Positions 30,301 through 43,300 of a DNA stretch of 64,000 nucleotides are shown in pieces (the stretch's first letter is position 1; each line of letters opens with the position of its first letter). This DNA comes from Nymphaea colorata (lineage: Eukaryota; Streptophyta; Magnoliopsida; Nymphaeales; Nymphaeaceae), in contig NC_045138.2 of NCBI RefSeq assembly GCF_008831285.2, positions 26,817,934-26,881,933 of the forward strand, in the 5' to 3' direction. Position numbers and translations under genes: made by a program. Under the pieces are notes generated by a model. That model saw only the letters and a list, made by a program, of their open reading frames with translations. It had not been told where the DNA came from and made no database searches.

Positions 30301-32185
30301 CCTTTGCGCACAAGCCCATGCATGCCAAGACAACCGGGACAGGGGAATGGCTTTGGGGTTTTATGTCTCGGCTTGACTAGGAGTCTCTTGTTGTGGATGG
30401 TTTCTTTCCAAGAAAAAGAAAAAGAAAAAAAACTTAAATTTTGTGCTATCAGGCAATAAGTTTTTGGAACTACTCACCACGTCTTTGCTTTCCCTTCCAT
30501 GAGGGTAAGAGAACTTCTGAACGAAGTCAAGATTATATACGTAAGCAATCAAACAAGAACTTAAAAGATCACAATATGGTGAAAGCTGCCTTCTATTCAA
30601 ATCAGGTGCGATCTGCTTAAGGATGGCGATCCGAGAATAGTGTGTTCCATTCGGATCAGGTTCGATCTGCTTGCTTTCCTGCCGCCATGGTTGGATCCAA
30701 CCTCAAGAATCATGGGCCCACATACTCGGGCCATCCACCGCCGTCCATCCATTTTTTTCTCAAAAGATGGACGGCCTTGACACCCTGTGATGACTTCGCG
30801 AGGAATCAATCCAGAGCCGGCCGGACGGTGCCAGGCTTTTGAATTTTTGAAGGGCCCGATCCCGTTTGGACTTCCACTTTCGGCGTCAACAAACAGGATT
30901 TGGATTCCCCTGCCAAACGGGGACAAGCGGAAAGAAAAGCGACAGCGACGATGGGATGGGAAAGTGAAAAATAAGCAAAAGGGACAAGAACATGAAAAAT
31001 AGCGAAATTAAGAAATCATGAATATCATGAAAAAGTTCGAAAAGAGCAAGACGTCAGAGGGTGGCTGGGTGGGGCGGTCGGTGCGGGACCCACTTCAAAG
31101 GTCGGCCTGGTGGGGCACACACTCCCTCGAGTCTCAGTGTCCCGGGACGTCAATTACAGTAACACTCTCCTAACTTTCTCCATTTTCTTTCCTCTCTTGT
31201 ACCTGAAAAAAAATTCATGGATTCTTTTACCATGTAAAAAATTCCTGGATTGGGGTGGAAGGGAATTTTTCTCCCACCCATCCCAATTATGTTTGATAGA
31301 TACACAAAAAAGTTTGGAAAAAAAAAATCAAATGTTTGATATTCATGAAAAATTTTCCTGGATTTATATTAAGCAATGGACCAACAGTGGGACTTCTTCT
31401 AAATCAGAGTAAAAGTTGATGACAGTCACGAATCCCTTTGTCAGCTCAGCATTGCCGTGCCACGAGGGTATTTTAGTCATTAGAAAGTCAGACGACATTG
31501 TTGTCAAATTTTCTGGACGAAGCGTTTCGCCCACGACGCGAAGGAAACCTTAAGTTTTCATCGCGACGTCTTTTGCCCCCACAACTCTACGAAGGTGTAA
31601 AATGCGAGGCGGAAAATAACGCCAGGAAATAAAGGGGCCCTTTCTTGAATTGTATCACAGGACTACCCTCACGCTAACGGGGCCTTAGTGTGACCTGCGG
31701 AAGTTTGCAAGCATGAATCCTCCAGCTGAATCCTTCCACGTGGATTTTGAAGATAACTTCAAATTTTCACCCCGGCAGCATATGAAATTTAAGGTGGAGA
31801 AAGAATCATATCCAAAGTTTAGAACTATATGCGAAAATGTTAGATTTAGCTGGACTTAGGTTCAATGCATATATATATATATATATATTTCTTATTTGAA
31901 TCAAAGCCCATTTTGGCTTCATCGATTTTCATTCTTTTTAACTACCTAAGTAAAAAAATGATCAAGAAAAGTCGCGTCCTTAAGAAAAAACGAATATATT
32001 TTCCTAAAGGAAATGATTGAGTTTAAAGATTAAGTGATTGAAGCTTGAAGGCGCCACGCGTATGAGTCGACCCTATGAAGCATTATGGCAAATCACGAAA
32101 ATTTCGTTAGACACAGGGTCCTTCTGTTAAAGCAACCAAATAACTAGCCTCCCCTTTCAACTGAGAGAGCACAGGAAGCAAATCG
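27371..32185. other. Large intergenic region between MED9 and RHD3 genes
   Basis: About 4.8 kb without a supported gene. It begins with the MED9 3' end. Many short frames (for example 28449-28634, 28780-29067 -, 29435-29750, 30361-31002, 31110-31412) show no recognised domain. A GC-richer patch at about 30600-31150 contains GGGCCCACA and GGGCCC words. A short (AT)n tract lies at about 31868-31889. Near 29946 there is a SINE-like fragment, listed separately. Confidence 0.55.
29940..30015 (+). repeat. Possible tRNA-derived SINE head fragment
   Basis: GGTTGGTTCAATGGTTGG resembles a Pol III A box, and about 35 bases later ATTTCGACTCAC resembles a weak B box (consensus GGTTCGANTCC). A related phrase, GGGTTGGCTCAATGGT, occurs at about 43334-43349 in an RHD3 intron, and a looser one near 30238. 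Only the head is seen; there is no clear poly-A tail or target-site duplication. Low confidence. Confidence 0.25.
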
Positions 32186-34364
32186 TATAAATTTGTTAGC
32201 ATACGCGTATTGTACGGAAGCAAATTGGAAAAGACGGTCGTCTACATTTAAATGACGGCGATGTGAGAGCATCTCTCTCTCTCCTCGCTCTTTCTGTCTG
32301 GCCCTCTGCTCGTCTCCTCCTTCCTCGTGGAGAACGGAGGATCTCGATCGGAGAAGTTATCGGGCGATCTTTTCTGGTTCTGCTTTTCCGATCGAAATCC
32401 CGTTGTGAGGTAGCCTTGGTTCTATTGTCCTGGTGTTTTCTTTGTTCGTTGTACTTCTTTGCTCTGTTTTCTCGATCTTCGAAGTTCTCTTTAGGGATTT
32501 CCCGATATTGAAAACAACAGTGCTTCTTAGGTTTTTGGATTAAGGTTTTTATGGATTAAGGTTTTGGGGGCTGCAACTCGTCCGAGTAGGCTTAGTAGGC
32601 TTGACGAGGTTCGCGCGTGCATCGATTCTCTGATTTTTTTTTTTATCCGGATTTGAGGATCAATGATGAGTATGACCTTTAAGGATAGTGATGCGCTTTG
32701 GGGCGATAGAGTTTAGTTTAGTTTTTGTTTTCTTCCCCATAATTGCACAACTAATGCGGGATAATAGATTGCTCGATCCATCGGGCTTGCTGATTTTCTA
32801 TCTGTTGCTTATGTTGTTTTTGGGGAACTTTTGCCATTTTTTCGATGTAGACTGATCAGTGTTTGTGAGGGTTACTAGATGTATTTCAATTAAGAGGCTG
32901 GTGGAAATTACTGGCATTCGTTACATAGTCCATTAGTTGATCGAATTAGCTCGGAAGTGATCTTTTCGGCTGCGTTGGTGGATCAGTAACTGGAGTTGAT
33001 TGGTTGCTTCTTGCTTTGTACGAAGAAACTGGTTGGACACTTGGGAGTTGCCTTTGTAATAATGAAATGTTGGAACTTCCATGTTTTTCATTGTCTATTT
33101 GTTTCAGATGTTATTTTAAATGTGCGTTTTCTTGAGAGTAAGATGATTTCGCTTGCACCGTTGCTTCTGTAGGATAGATTGGGAAATCTTCGTGGTTTTA
33201 CTTCTGTAAATGTATATACGACATGGAATTTAAACTGGAGCTTAGTTGTCATAAAAATTCTCGTTATGGTTAAGTGTAAATGTTTGATAACTTATGCATT
33301 TTTTTCATTAGTAAATAAACAGAGCTTCATACGATAAATTGTTTTGGTTTCCTGGCATCAAAACCTGGTGTTCAAGAATGCTTTGGTTGGATGCAGTACA
33401 AATCTTTACTGTAGGCTTTGCCCGCAAGGGATATGGACATGTGGCTGAGCATCATTTCAGGAAGCAATATCCCAAGCATTTTTTATTTTTTTTTCAAAGA
33501 AAGTTTGAGATAGGGTGCAGTTTATTTATGGTAATTGAACAGGCGTGGTTATGTTTCATGTAGATATGCAAAATCAGTTCTATACTTAGACTTGGGTAAC
33601 AAGCCATGTCAAAATTTTTAGGGCCATAAGCTTCCCATCCTTCTCTCCCCCGAAAGGCTGCTTTGAGTAACTTAGCCAAAATAGGGTAACTTAATCATAT
33701 TCATATTGATTGATTTATCTGAGTGCTGATCTTTCAGATCACAAAAGGAGAGTTGAAAAAAAATCTGAAATGGCCTTTGGTTGGTAAATCTAGTTTTAAC
33801 TGATTTGTTTTGATCTTTTTTGCACACCTCTGCTCATGTCAATAATTTCACTCAGCTTCTCAGCTTACTTCTTGTTTCTGAGTTTTGATCGACACCTGTG
33901 TAGATCAGCTTACTGTATTCATGTTCAATGCTCTAATTTTGTTGGAGTCGGCTTGAGATAAGAAGCATATGATTCCACTTTTTTTGGTTATCAGGTCATT
34001 GCTCAGTTGCAACCAAATGGAAGCACCAGACTGACAGTATTGTTGATCTAAGTTTGACTCTTAAGTTGCCTTTTGTTTTAGCATCCATTGACACTGGATT
34101 TTTCTTTTTATATGTCATTCTTTAAGTTATATCTTCGAAAGCTGGATAATGTGGATTTGTTCGTTTAGCATATTCCCTTGAAAAAGAATGATATCTTAAG
34201 CTTTATCCATAAGACATGCACAAACATTGTTTTACCCTGTTTGTATGTTTGAGTGCTTTAGGGCCTTTTTATTCGGTCTTGGCCTTTTATACCTTTATTT
34301 ACACTCTGTAGTCTGATTCTCAGTGGTAATTGTTTTCATTTTACTTTTCTTCATTAATGCAGAG
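32186..34364 (+). promoter_or_regulatory. Probable RHD3 promoter, leader exon and leader intron
   Basis: TATAAAT at 32186-32192 is followed by a CT-rich stretch (32268-32330) typical of a plant leader. A donor-like GAG|GTAGCC ends at 32409, and a good acceptor, AATGCAG, ends at 34362, two bases before the start codon at 34365. I infer a leader exon of about 190 nt and a leader intron of about 1.95 kb. Such introns often raise expression of constitutive genes. The acceptor is convincing; the donor is one of several choices. Confidence 0.45.
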
Positions 34365-37300
34365 ATGGAGAATGAGAGTCATTCTATACAGCTTGTTGAT
34401 GGTGATGGTGGCTTTAATCTTCATGGTATCACTGATTTCATGAAAGCAGTGAATTTTGGTGAACGTGGGCTTTCTTATGCAGTAGTTTCTATTATGGGTC
34501 CTCAAAGTAGTGGTAAATTCAGCTTCTTTGCCTTCATCTTTCTTTATTAGCATTGGCATGAGGTTCCTGTTAAACACATACTACTTTAAAGCTCCTCAGA
34601 TTTGTCATTTGGTTTTTGATACTTGTTGCATCCTAATCAGTTTTGCACGTAAAGCACAAAAGGAATATCACAGGCTGTTGGGTATATGTATACAGTGTGA
34701 CGAACTGACGTTGAATAAATTTTGGATTCAAGTGAAAGAAAGGGTTCTCTAAATTGCTAGTATAATGCAGAAAGAAAAGAGTGAGAAAAGTTTTTCTGAG
34801 GGATCGACATTAGTTAACTAAACATCCTGTTCTACGAGCAGGGAAGAGTGGATGTGTCAAGAACAGTAAATGCTGTTGACATAGTGCTGCTACATCAGCT
34901 GTTTTATCCTGCTAAAGACCTTGTTGATGTATTTAATTAATTAATTGTGCAGAATCTATGTGGGAGAAATTTGTGCCGCTGTGCATGTTTATTTTTGTGT
35001 TGTCTAACGACTTGTTTCTACCATTGAGAAAATTAAGTTTGCATCAGCATTTCTATACATGGTAAACATGTTTTCCCACATTTCCTTTTTTTTTTTTTCT
35101 TTGAACAGGGAAAAGCACTCTTCTAAACCATCTCTTTGGAACAAATTTTAGGGAAATGGATGCTTTCAAGGGGAGGTAACTGTGCAGATCTTACGATTGA
35201 TGCTTCCTTAAGCATTATGCTTTGTCTTAGTATCTAGTTGTGTTTGGCTGAATATGAATTAATGTATAATTAAATCTTCAGGAGTCAGACTACTAAAGGT
35301 ATTTGGTTGGCAAAGTGTGCTGGTATTGATCCTTGTACAGTTGTTATGGATTTGGAGGGTACTGACGGAAGAGAAAGAGGAGAGGTGATTGTATACAAAT
35401 GCAAATCTGTTTTACTCTCTTTTTGCTTTCATTTTAACTCATTTATCTCAAGTATGTTACAGACTTTTATGCTTACTTTGGTGTTATGCTGATTGGAGTT
35501 GGGCTCTTTCTTGAATTTCCATCAAATGTCGATTGCATTTGGCTAGTTCCTATTTTATCATTCAGTTAAGATTTATCCTGCACAATCCCTGGTCGTTATA
35601 TTATGCATGACCAAAAAAAGTTGAATTGCTTGAATTTTGGAGAATTCTTAGTCTTTGATGTAACTTGTTTGAAAGTTTCCTAAAGTTTCTACTTTGGATC
35701 ATAGCTTTGCAAGGGCTACAATTGCAGTGTGTGTGCAAGTTAGTAATGCCATGGTATTTTCCCCAGATTTTCAAATTTTACAATTTTTTTTGAATTACCA
35801 TGATGACTGACTACATTTGGATTGGTCATGAGTAGCAAAAGTTAATTTTATTGATGTGGGGACCTCATGTTCTAGGGTAAAAGGGTCTAGGACACAGCTT
35901 ACTCTTTTCACTGTTTTGAGAATTCAATAGCTTCATAGTGGCTTTTACATGCTGCAAACAAAATGATTATTGATGCTATCATGGTTCATCATGACGAAAA
36001 TCACTGGGACATGCTTGAATTGTCAATGTGATAATACCTCAAAGCTTCATGTTCAAACTTGCACTCGGTTGTGTGTCAAACCTGCACCAGCATTTTATCA
36101 TACCTCATTACATTTTATGGTATTCTTCAGTTGGGTGCTGTAACCTGTATTGAACAATTAATGATCATCTCTCCCCTTCTATGTTCACATATTGTTGTTC
36201 TCCATTTAAAATATGATGTCATTCTCCATTTTATGGACTTCTGGATTTTCAGTTGTTGTTTTTCTTTAATCTTTGATCTTCTCTTGCACATTTGTTATAT
36301 TTGTGATTTGTATTTGTACATTCTGGTGTTCTATTGGGATCCTAGCACCGTGACTTGTGTCAGACACCAAGAACAATGTGGTGCTAGCATTCTTCTGATG
36401 CACTTCCTTGCATTAACTAATTGTGTGATGTACTTGCTTATTTTCAGGATGACACTGCATTTGAGAAGCAGAGCGCCCTTTTTGCTTTGGCTGTTTCAGA
36501 TATAGTACTTATAAATATGTAAGCTGTTTAATTCATTACCTGATTTCCCCTTCTGCTCTCTGGGGCTTCTGCATGTTGATAACAGTTTGAAATTTATTCC
36601 AGGTGGTGTCATGATATTGGTCGTGAACAGGCGGCAAATAAACCTCTCTTGAAGACTGTCTTCCAGGTACTGTCCTTTGGTGGTCACACAGTCTGATTCT
36701 TCAACTGCTAACCATTTTGTTGATCTGGTGATAACAGGTTATGATGCGATTATTTAGCCCTCGCAAAACAACATTGCTCTTTGTTATACGTGACAAAACA
36801 AAGGTTGGTAACTTTTTGATCTACAAAAACATTGTCTAGTCATCTACATTCATTGTCCTTACTTTTCCACCTGTTTTTGCATGTAGACACCTCTTGAAAA
36901 CTTGGAACCAGTCCTGAGAGAAGATATACAGAAGGTAACTCATCAATAACTACCTGGATCTCAACTATCAGTTGTTTTTCCTGTGCTACAAAGTAACCTA
37001 TTCTTGCAGATATGGGATACAGTTCGCAAGCCACAGGCTCATAAAGACACTCCACTTAGTGAATTTTTTAACGTATGATCCTATTACATATAATGTTGGT
37101 CTTGCATAGGATTTATTGATTTATATCTGATTCCATGGTTGAAATTTGTTATTCATATCTGACATCCAGGTGGAAGTTGTGGCCCTTTCGAGTTTTGAGG
37201 AGAAGGAAGAGCAATTTAAGGAGCAGGTATTATGTTCTATCATTCTGGTAAAAAGAGATTCATGGCAATGTATTCACCCTTTCTGTTACAAAGTGTTGCC

Positions 37301-40300
37301 TGTGTTGCATGGCTGTAATGTTTGCATTGTCTAAGTCTGTGCTGGATTATGTTGCCTTTGTGCATAAGCATTGATTTTATGAATTGGCTTCTGTAAAAAT
37401 GCCTGATAATGATTTGAATTGTTATGAAGGTTGCATCTTTAAGGCAGAGATTTTTTCATTCAATTGCTCCTGGGGGATTGGCTGGTGACAGGCGGGGGGT
37501 TGTGCCTGCCTCAGGATTTGCTTTTAGTGCAGAACAGATATGGAAAGTTATTAAAGAAAATAAAGATCTTGATCTTCCTGCACATAAGGTGCTTCTCCAT
37601 TTCTGGTTTTCTGCCTCTTATGCCATGGATTTGAAAAGTTAGAATTTACGTTTGGTCTCTAGGTTTCTCATGATGAAATGCTTACTTTTCACTGGCCATC
37701 ACAGGTAATGGTGGCAACTGTTCGCTGTGAAGAAATTGCCAATGAGAAACTGTCTCTTTTATCATCTGACAAGGTAAATGAAGTTGGACATTCTGTTCTC
37801 TGCTGGTTGTTATCTTTGATTGTTCTAATTGCTGCAAGGTTCTCCCTGGTGCTGTTCTTATTTTAACAGGACTGGTGCGAGTTGGAAGAGTCTGCACAAT
37901 TGGGTCCAGTTCATGGGTTTGGAAAGAAGCTCACAGCAATCTTAGATGCCTGTTTGTCAGGGTAGAACTTCTACTTGGCTGTTACTTAAGCATCTGAACC
38001 TAGTGGATACCTCCATATGATTCTTTGATCTATTGGAGTTAACAACTTAAGAACATGAATGTGGTGGGTTTTTTATCAACATTGTGGGATAAACAGTTGG
38101 GGCTACATAAATTGTTTACAGCGTGTCCCAGTTTGCTTTTACAAAACTTTTTAATGATTAATGTCTGTATTTATCTTGATATCTCTGCTTCCTTGATGAC
38201 CAATGAGTTGGTGATTGATCATCATAATGAAGTGTATTCATGACACTTGCATTTGGTAAATAATGAATTATGTCTATTTTTGTGCTAAAATAAATGAGAT
38301 TAGCAAGCAATGGTGCAACATGGCCCACAGTGGAAAGACTGAAGTTTGACCTATTATGCAAGTTTATAAATTTCATGAGTTTGGTGTAGTTTCTTCTGTA
38401 ATTAAGAACAAAAAAATTCTAATCTGAACCGACTTTTATAGTCAACATTTAGGTGTTTTACTCAGCAGATGGTAATTGCCTTGTCCTTGTCCATGTAAGT
38501 AGGTTTTCAGCTTTGATATGAAACCATCATATGATGATATGAAGTAAAAGTATTCTATCTTTTCTTCCAAAACTTCTGGATTATTCAATAATTCGAGATT
38601 GAAACCTAACTTGTATTTCTGCTCCTTCAGGTATGATATGGAAGCTATCTATTTTGATGAAAGTGTTAGGTCTGCAAAGCGCCAACAGTTGGAATCCAGA
38701 GCATTACATGTAGAGACACAATATCTTGTCTTTGAATTTTGAAGTTTTTTACATGTCTTGAAACTTTGAAGTTTGAACTGATATATTTGATGATCAATTA
38801 CTATGCAACATAATTCTTAGTGAGTTTCATGAGCAGTGCACCTTAATATTTTTGCTAATGCTATGATGATTTGTAAACCTTCTTTGCATCGTTTCTACTC
38901 ATATGGTTACCCATCCATTTTCGTTTGGTTGTTAAAAATTTGTTGTACATCTGCGTTGCAGATCCTTGCAACTCAGTAACCATTCAACTGAAATTTTGGC
39001 GCTTTGTTGATGATTACCACACTCTCTCTATTAGTACGATACCTCTTGTTTCATTGTACCCCCTGAAATCATGGTTCTCTTTTGTTCTCCGTATCCTGCA
39101 AATTGATTGACTTTGTTGTAAATCGATTTTGGAATGCAATATGCATGTTTTATCCTTTCAACCAAGTGGTTTGCTTGGGAGAAGGTCTGTGGTATGCATT
39201 TCACTCAGTAATTCCATATATATAGAATATGCCTTCTATCATCATATTTTGCTGAATACAAACTCATCTGTTGTACTTAATCAAAATGTGGGCATGTGTT
39301 TATCATAGCTTGTTCAACAGGAGACATGTTCTGGGCTAAGTTATTTTTTCACTTTCAGCTAAAAAATCCCATTCTTTCTATTTGTGGTTCCGGTTAATTT
39401 GGTTGTTGGTTGCTATAGGAAAGCTTGTTTAATGTTAATGTCTTTTATTTCCTATATAAACTATAGGCTTCATGCTTTAGGGTGAAATAAATGGGTTTTG
39501 ATGAACAGTTTGGTAGTTGTTAGTGGCATAAGTAAACTTGGTGTGTTGCATCTGCTAGCAGATCAGATCTCAAGGGATCTAGTGAAAAATGTTTTCTAAC
39601 CCCCAAGGTTGCATCCCTTGTATCAAGCTCAGCGGTTGCCTTGAACAGACGATCATAGAAGATTTGGTAAATGGCATTTATTACTCTTTGTATAGTTTTT
39701 TGTTCCTAAGATGCACAATAAACAAAAACTCGATGTAAATATGAATGGAACCTGGTAGGCTGGTAGATTGGAGCACTCTAGGGCTCAACAGGGCTATGAC
39801 TTGGTATGACAAAATTCAAGCCCTTTGCATTCAAGTAAGTATATATATATATATATACACACACACACATAGACACACAAAAATGCCTATGCAATATGTA
39901 TGGCATTTATTACTCTTTGTATAGTTTTTTGTTCCTAAGATGCACAATAAACAAAAACTCGATGTAAATATGAATGGAACCTGGTAGGCTGGTAGATTGG
40001 AGCACTCTAGGGCTCAACAGGCCTATGACTTGGTTTGACAAAATTCAAGCCCTTTGCATTCAAGTAAGTATATATATATATACACACACACACACACATA
40101 GACACACAAAAATGCCTATGCAATATGTATATCAAATTCATCTAATGAGCAATATCATGCAAGGGGAGTTGCCTACAAAATTACAAATAATTAGTCAAAT
40201 TTGTCTCCCAAATCACAGCCCAAGGGGTCAAGCATCATTTTAGAAAGAAGGGATGGGCCTACACGTACAAGAGTGTGAGAAGGAGCTACTCAAGGGCCTA

Positions 40301-43300
40301 GCTCAATGGACATGCAAATAGCCAAAAACATTAACCATGAAATGTAAAAATGTGGTGAGAACAAGAGGCGGTTTTCCTTTTTATTTTTTTTGGTTACCCT
40401 TACACAAAACAAAATAAGGAAGCAAAAAAATGAAATGTTCTCATGGTTGGCCAGCTTAGACGCTGACTAGGCAACCCACCTATGTTGCCCTGCCTAGGTG
40501 GATCTCCTCGTTGCTCAGCCTGGCGCCCAGCGTCTAGTTGTGCCTTCGACTACTATGCATGTTGGGGACAGATGGTACTGAAAAGCTGTGATTTTTTCTG
40601 TTCTTGATTCAGACGATGGATCCCATGCAAGAAAGGAAATTGTCCTTTGGAACTTTTCCTTGAAGCACCATCATTTTATGATAATTGTTCTACATAGCTC
40701 TTCCTTTTTCACAAATCACCGGATCAAGTGTTTTCTTAATCCTTTTGGATCTTGAACAAGCATTTTTGTCATCGACTGCATATTTGAATATGTTGTGTAG
40801 TGGAGATTTATTTTCCAAGGTTCATAATGTTCTCCAAAATTGTTTTCATTCGTCAATCGAAGAATTTTGTGCATCAGTCGCTTTCTTATGGTTCTTTTAT
40901 CTCAATTTTGTAGCTTGTCTATCCTGCATACCAGTCCCTGCTTGGACACCTAAGGTCCAGAACACTAGATAATTTTAAAATTGTTTTTGACCAAGCTCTG
41001 CAACAAGGTGAAGGATTTGCTGTTGCAGCTGAAAATTGTGCCACTCGGTGCATGTCAGAATTTGATCAAGGGTGTGCAGGTAATTACAAGGAAACCTTCT
41101 TGCTTATCTACTGGAAATAAAAAATAATGTTGTTTGAAGCTTTTGTAGTTTGGCGAATTTTATCCAGTTATCCCATTGTTATTGCCTTATTGGTTTGATG
41201 ATATATGTTTTGTCAAGTTCTACAGGTGATGTCAAATGTGTTATATCATAGGCAGAGTTTACTAGGTGGACAGGAACAAGTCATTCTTTTGGCTGCAGAC
41301 TAGATAATAATGCACTGAGAAACATGACTGTTAGTTTCTACCTGTCCGTTATTATTTATGTGGTGCACCTGTGGTGGTAAATGTGGTATGCACAAATATC
41401 TGGTGACCCTTATGTGGGGCCTTCAGTGGCTATCTCTTGGATCACTGAAACTCTTCTCTTACAGTCTGAAGAGGCAATTAGCTATCAGATGGAACACTTC
41501 CTTTCAAATATTTAATGGAATTTGACTAACTTTCTAATTCTGGCGTTCAGATCCCTTAGAGTCTGAAATTCTAGCCTTTACTGGGTTGCCTGCCTTCAAC
41601 TCTCCCTGCTTGTCTTGATTCATGGAATCTGGTCATCTTCCTTTATGTGTATGTTGCGTGCGTGTACCATATGAACATTTCTAATGTCCACATGGTATCA
41701 TATTGGGTGGAAAATACAAATTTTTATTTTTTCCATCGTTTTTGGTGGATCAGACCCTGCAGCTGTGATCCACTGGTTGAAGATGGTGGGATCATGTAGT
41801 TCGCATGCACAAGCAGGCTTTCCAGGGTTTTAAAACTTAATGTGGTCATACTTGCATAGTTTACTAGTTTAGTATTATTCAATATGAATGTGGGTAGTTG
41901 TATAGAAAATCAATATATGTTGCTAATGCCTTGTAATGATATCAGATGCATCTGTTGCGCTTGCCAATTGGGATCCTTCTAAAGTTAGGGAGAAACTAAG
42001 ACGTGATATTGATGGGCATATCTCTTCAGTCCGCACTGCAAAGTTGGCTGAACTTACTGCTCAATATGAGGTACGCTGGTCTATACATGTAGAATTCAGC
42101 TTTGCTGTTTTGTTTTGTTTTTTTCCCCGATGTAAGCATTCAGCTTTGTTGAGGTTATATTTTAATTCAGCTATTTGGTTTACCATAATGCTATTTTTTG
42201 ATGTCTGCTGAATTTTCATTCTAAAGTGTCTAGCTGTTGATTAAGCTACTTTGCATCCTTGCAGAAGCAACTTAGTATAGCACTGGAAGAACCTGTGGAG
42301 TCTCTTCTTGATGCTGCAGGTCACGATACATGGCCAGCAATAAGAAAGCTCCTTAGACGAGAAACTGCAGCAGCAACAGATGGCCTCTCTCGTGCCCTCT
42401 CGGGCTTTGACATAGATCAAGTAACCATTGAGAAAATGCTTGCAACTCTTGCTGACTTTGGTAGAAGTGTGGTTGAGAAAAAAGCTAGAGAAGAATCTGG
42501 GAAAGTCTTGATCCGTATGAAGGACAAGTAAGGAGTTTACATCTCGTCGGCATGGTGATTGTGTCTTATTCTTCACTCTTCAGTAACATTGACAATCAAA
42601 TGGCTTTCAGGTTTTCAACATTGTTTAGCCATGATGCTGATTCAATGCCTCGGGTTTGGACTGGGAAGGAAGATATCCGATCAATTACGAAAACCGCTCG
42701 TTCAGGGGTAAAAAGAATGTTGTTTTCTATGTTAGAGATTCTTTCTGATTGATTGATTGTTTATTGCCATTTTTCTGGATCAGCAAAGGAGGCTAAAAGT
42801 ACTTTCTTCTTTTGCAGTCCATGAAGCTGTTGTCGGTGATGGCTGCTATTCGCCTGGATGAGAAGCCTGACAATATAGAGAACACCCTCGCACTTGCTCT
42901 CATGGATGCTGGCAATGTCAGCTCTACTAACCGAAGCTTAACATCTTCAATTGATCCGCTGGCTTCAAGCACGTGGGAAGAGGTAAATTGCAATTCTAAG
43001 GAAACCATACATACTGCATGAATACAAGTAACATGAATGAAGCCTTTGTATCTTGCATTTTATCTATAAATATGTATGTCAATGTTGTCATCAAATTTGT
43101 TTTTATAGACGTTTATGGCAAGTTGGATCCTGCTTTTTCATTACTAAAGTGTGTTATTTGTTCTTTAAGGCCACATCTCCATCTGTTAATTTGGGATGGT
43201 AAATGTGATTGATATTTAAGATGTTTTCTGCAAATTGCTCTTCTGTTTGCTTGCATCACATGAGTTATGCAAATTTTGATTCTGATCAGTCTTATTAGTC

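Noticed and set aside
36059-36505. 148-codon open frame inside the RHD3 gene
   Set aside because: Its end overlaps RHD3 exon 4 in another frame, and the rest is intron 3. The product is a hydrophobic, low-quality sequence with no family likeness.
42241-42576. 111-codon minus-strand frame
   Set aside because: It is antisense to RHD3 exon 16 and follows that exon's codon structure; no domain is seen.
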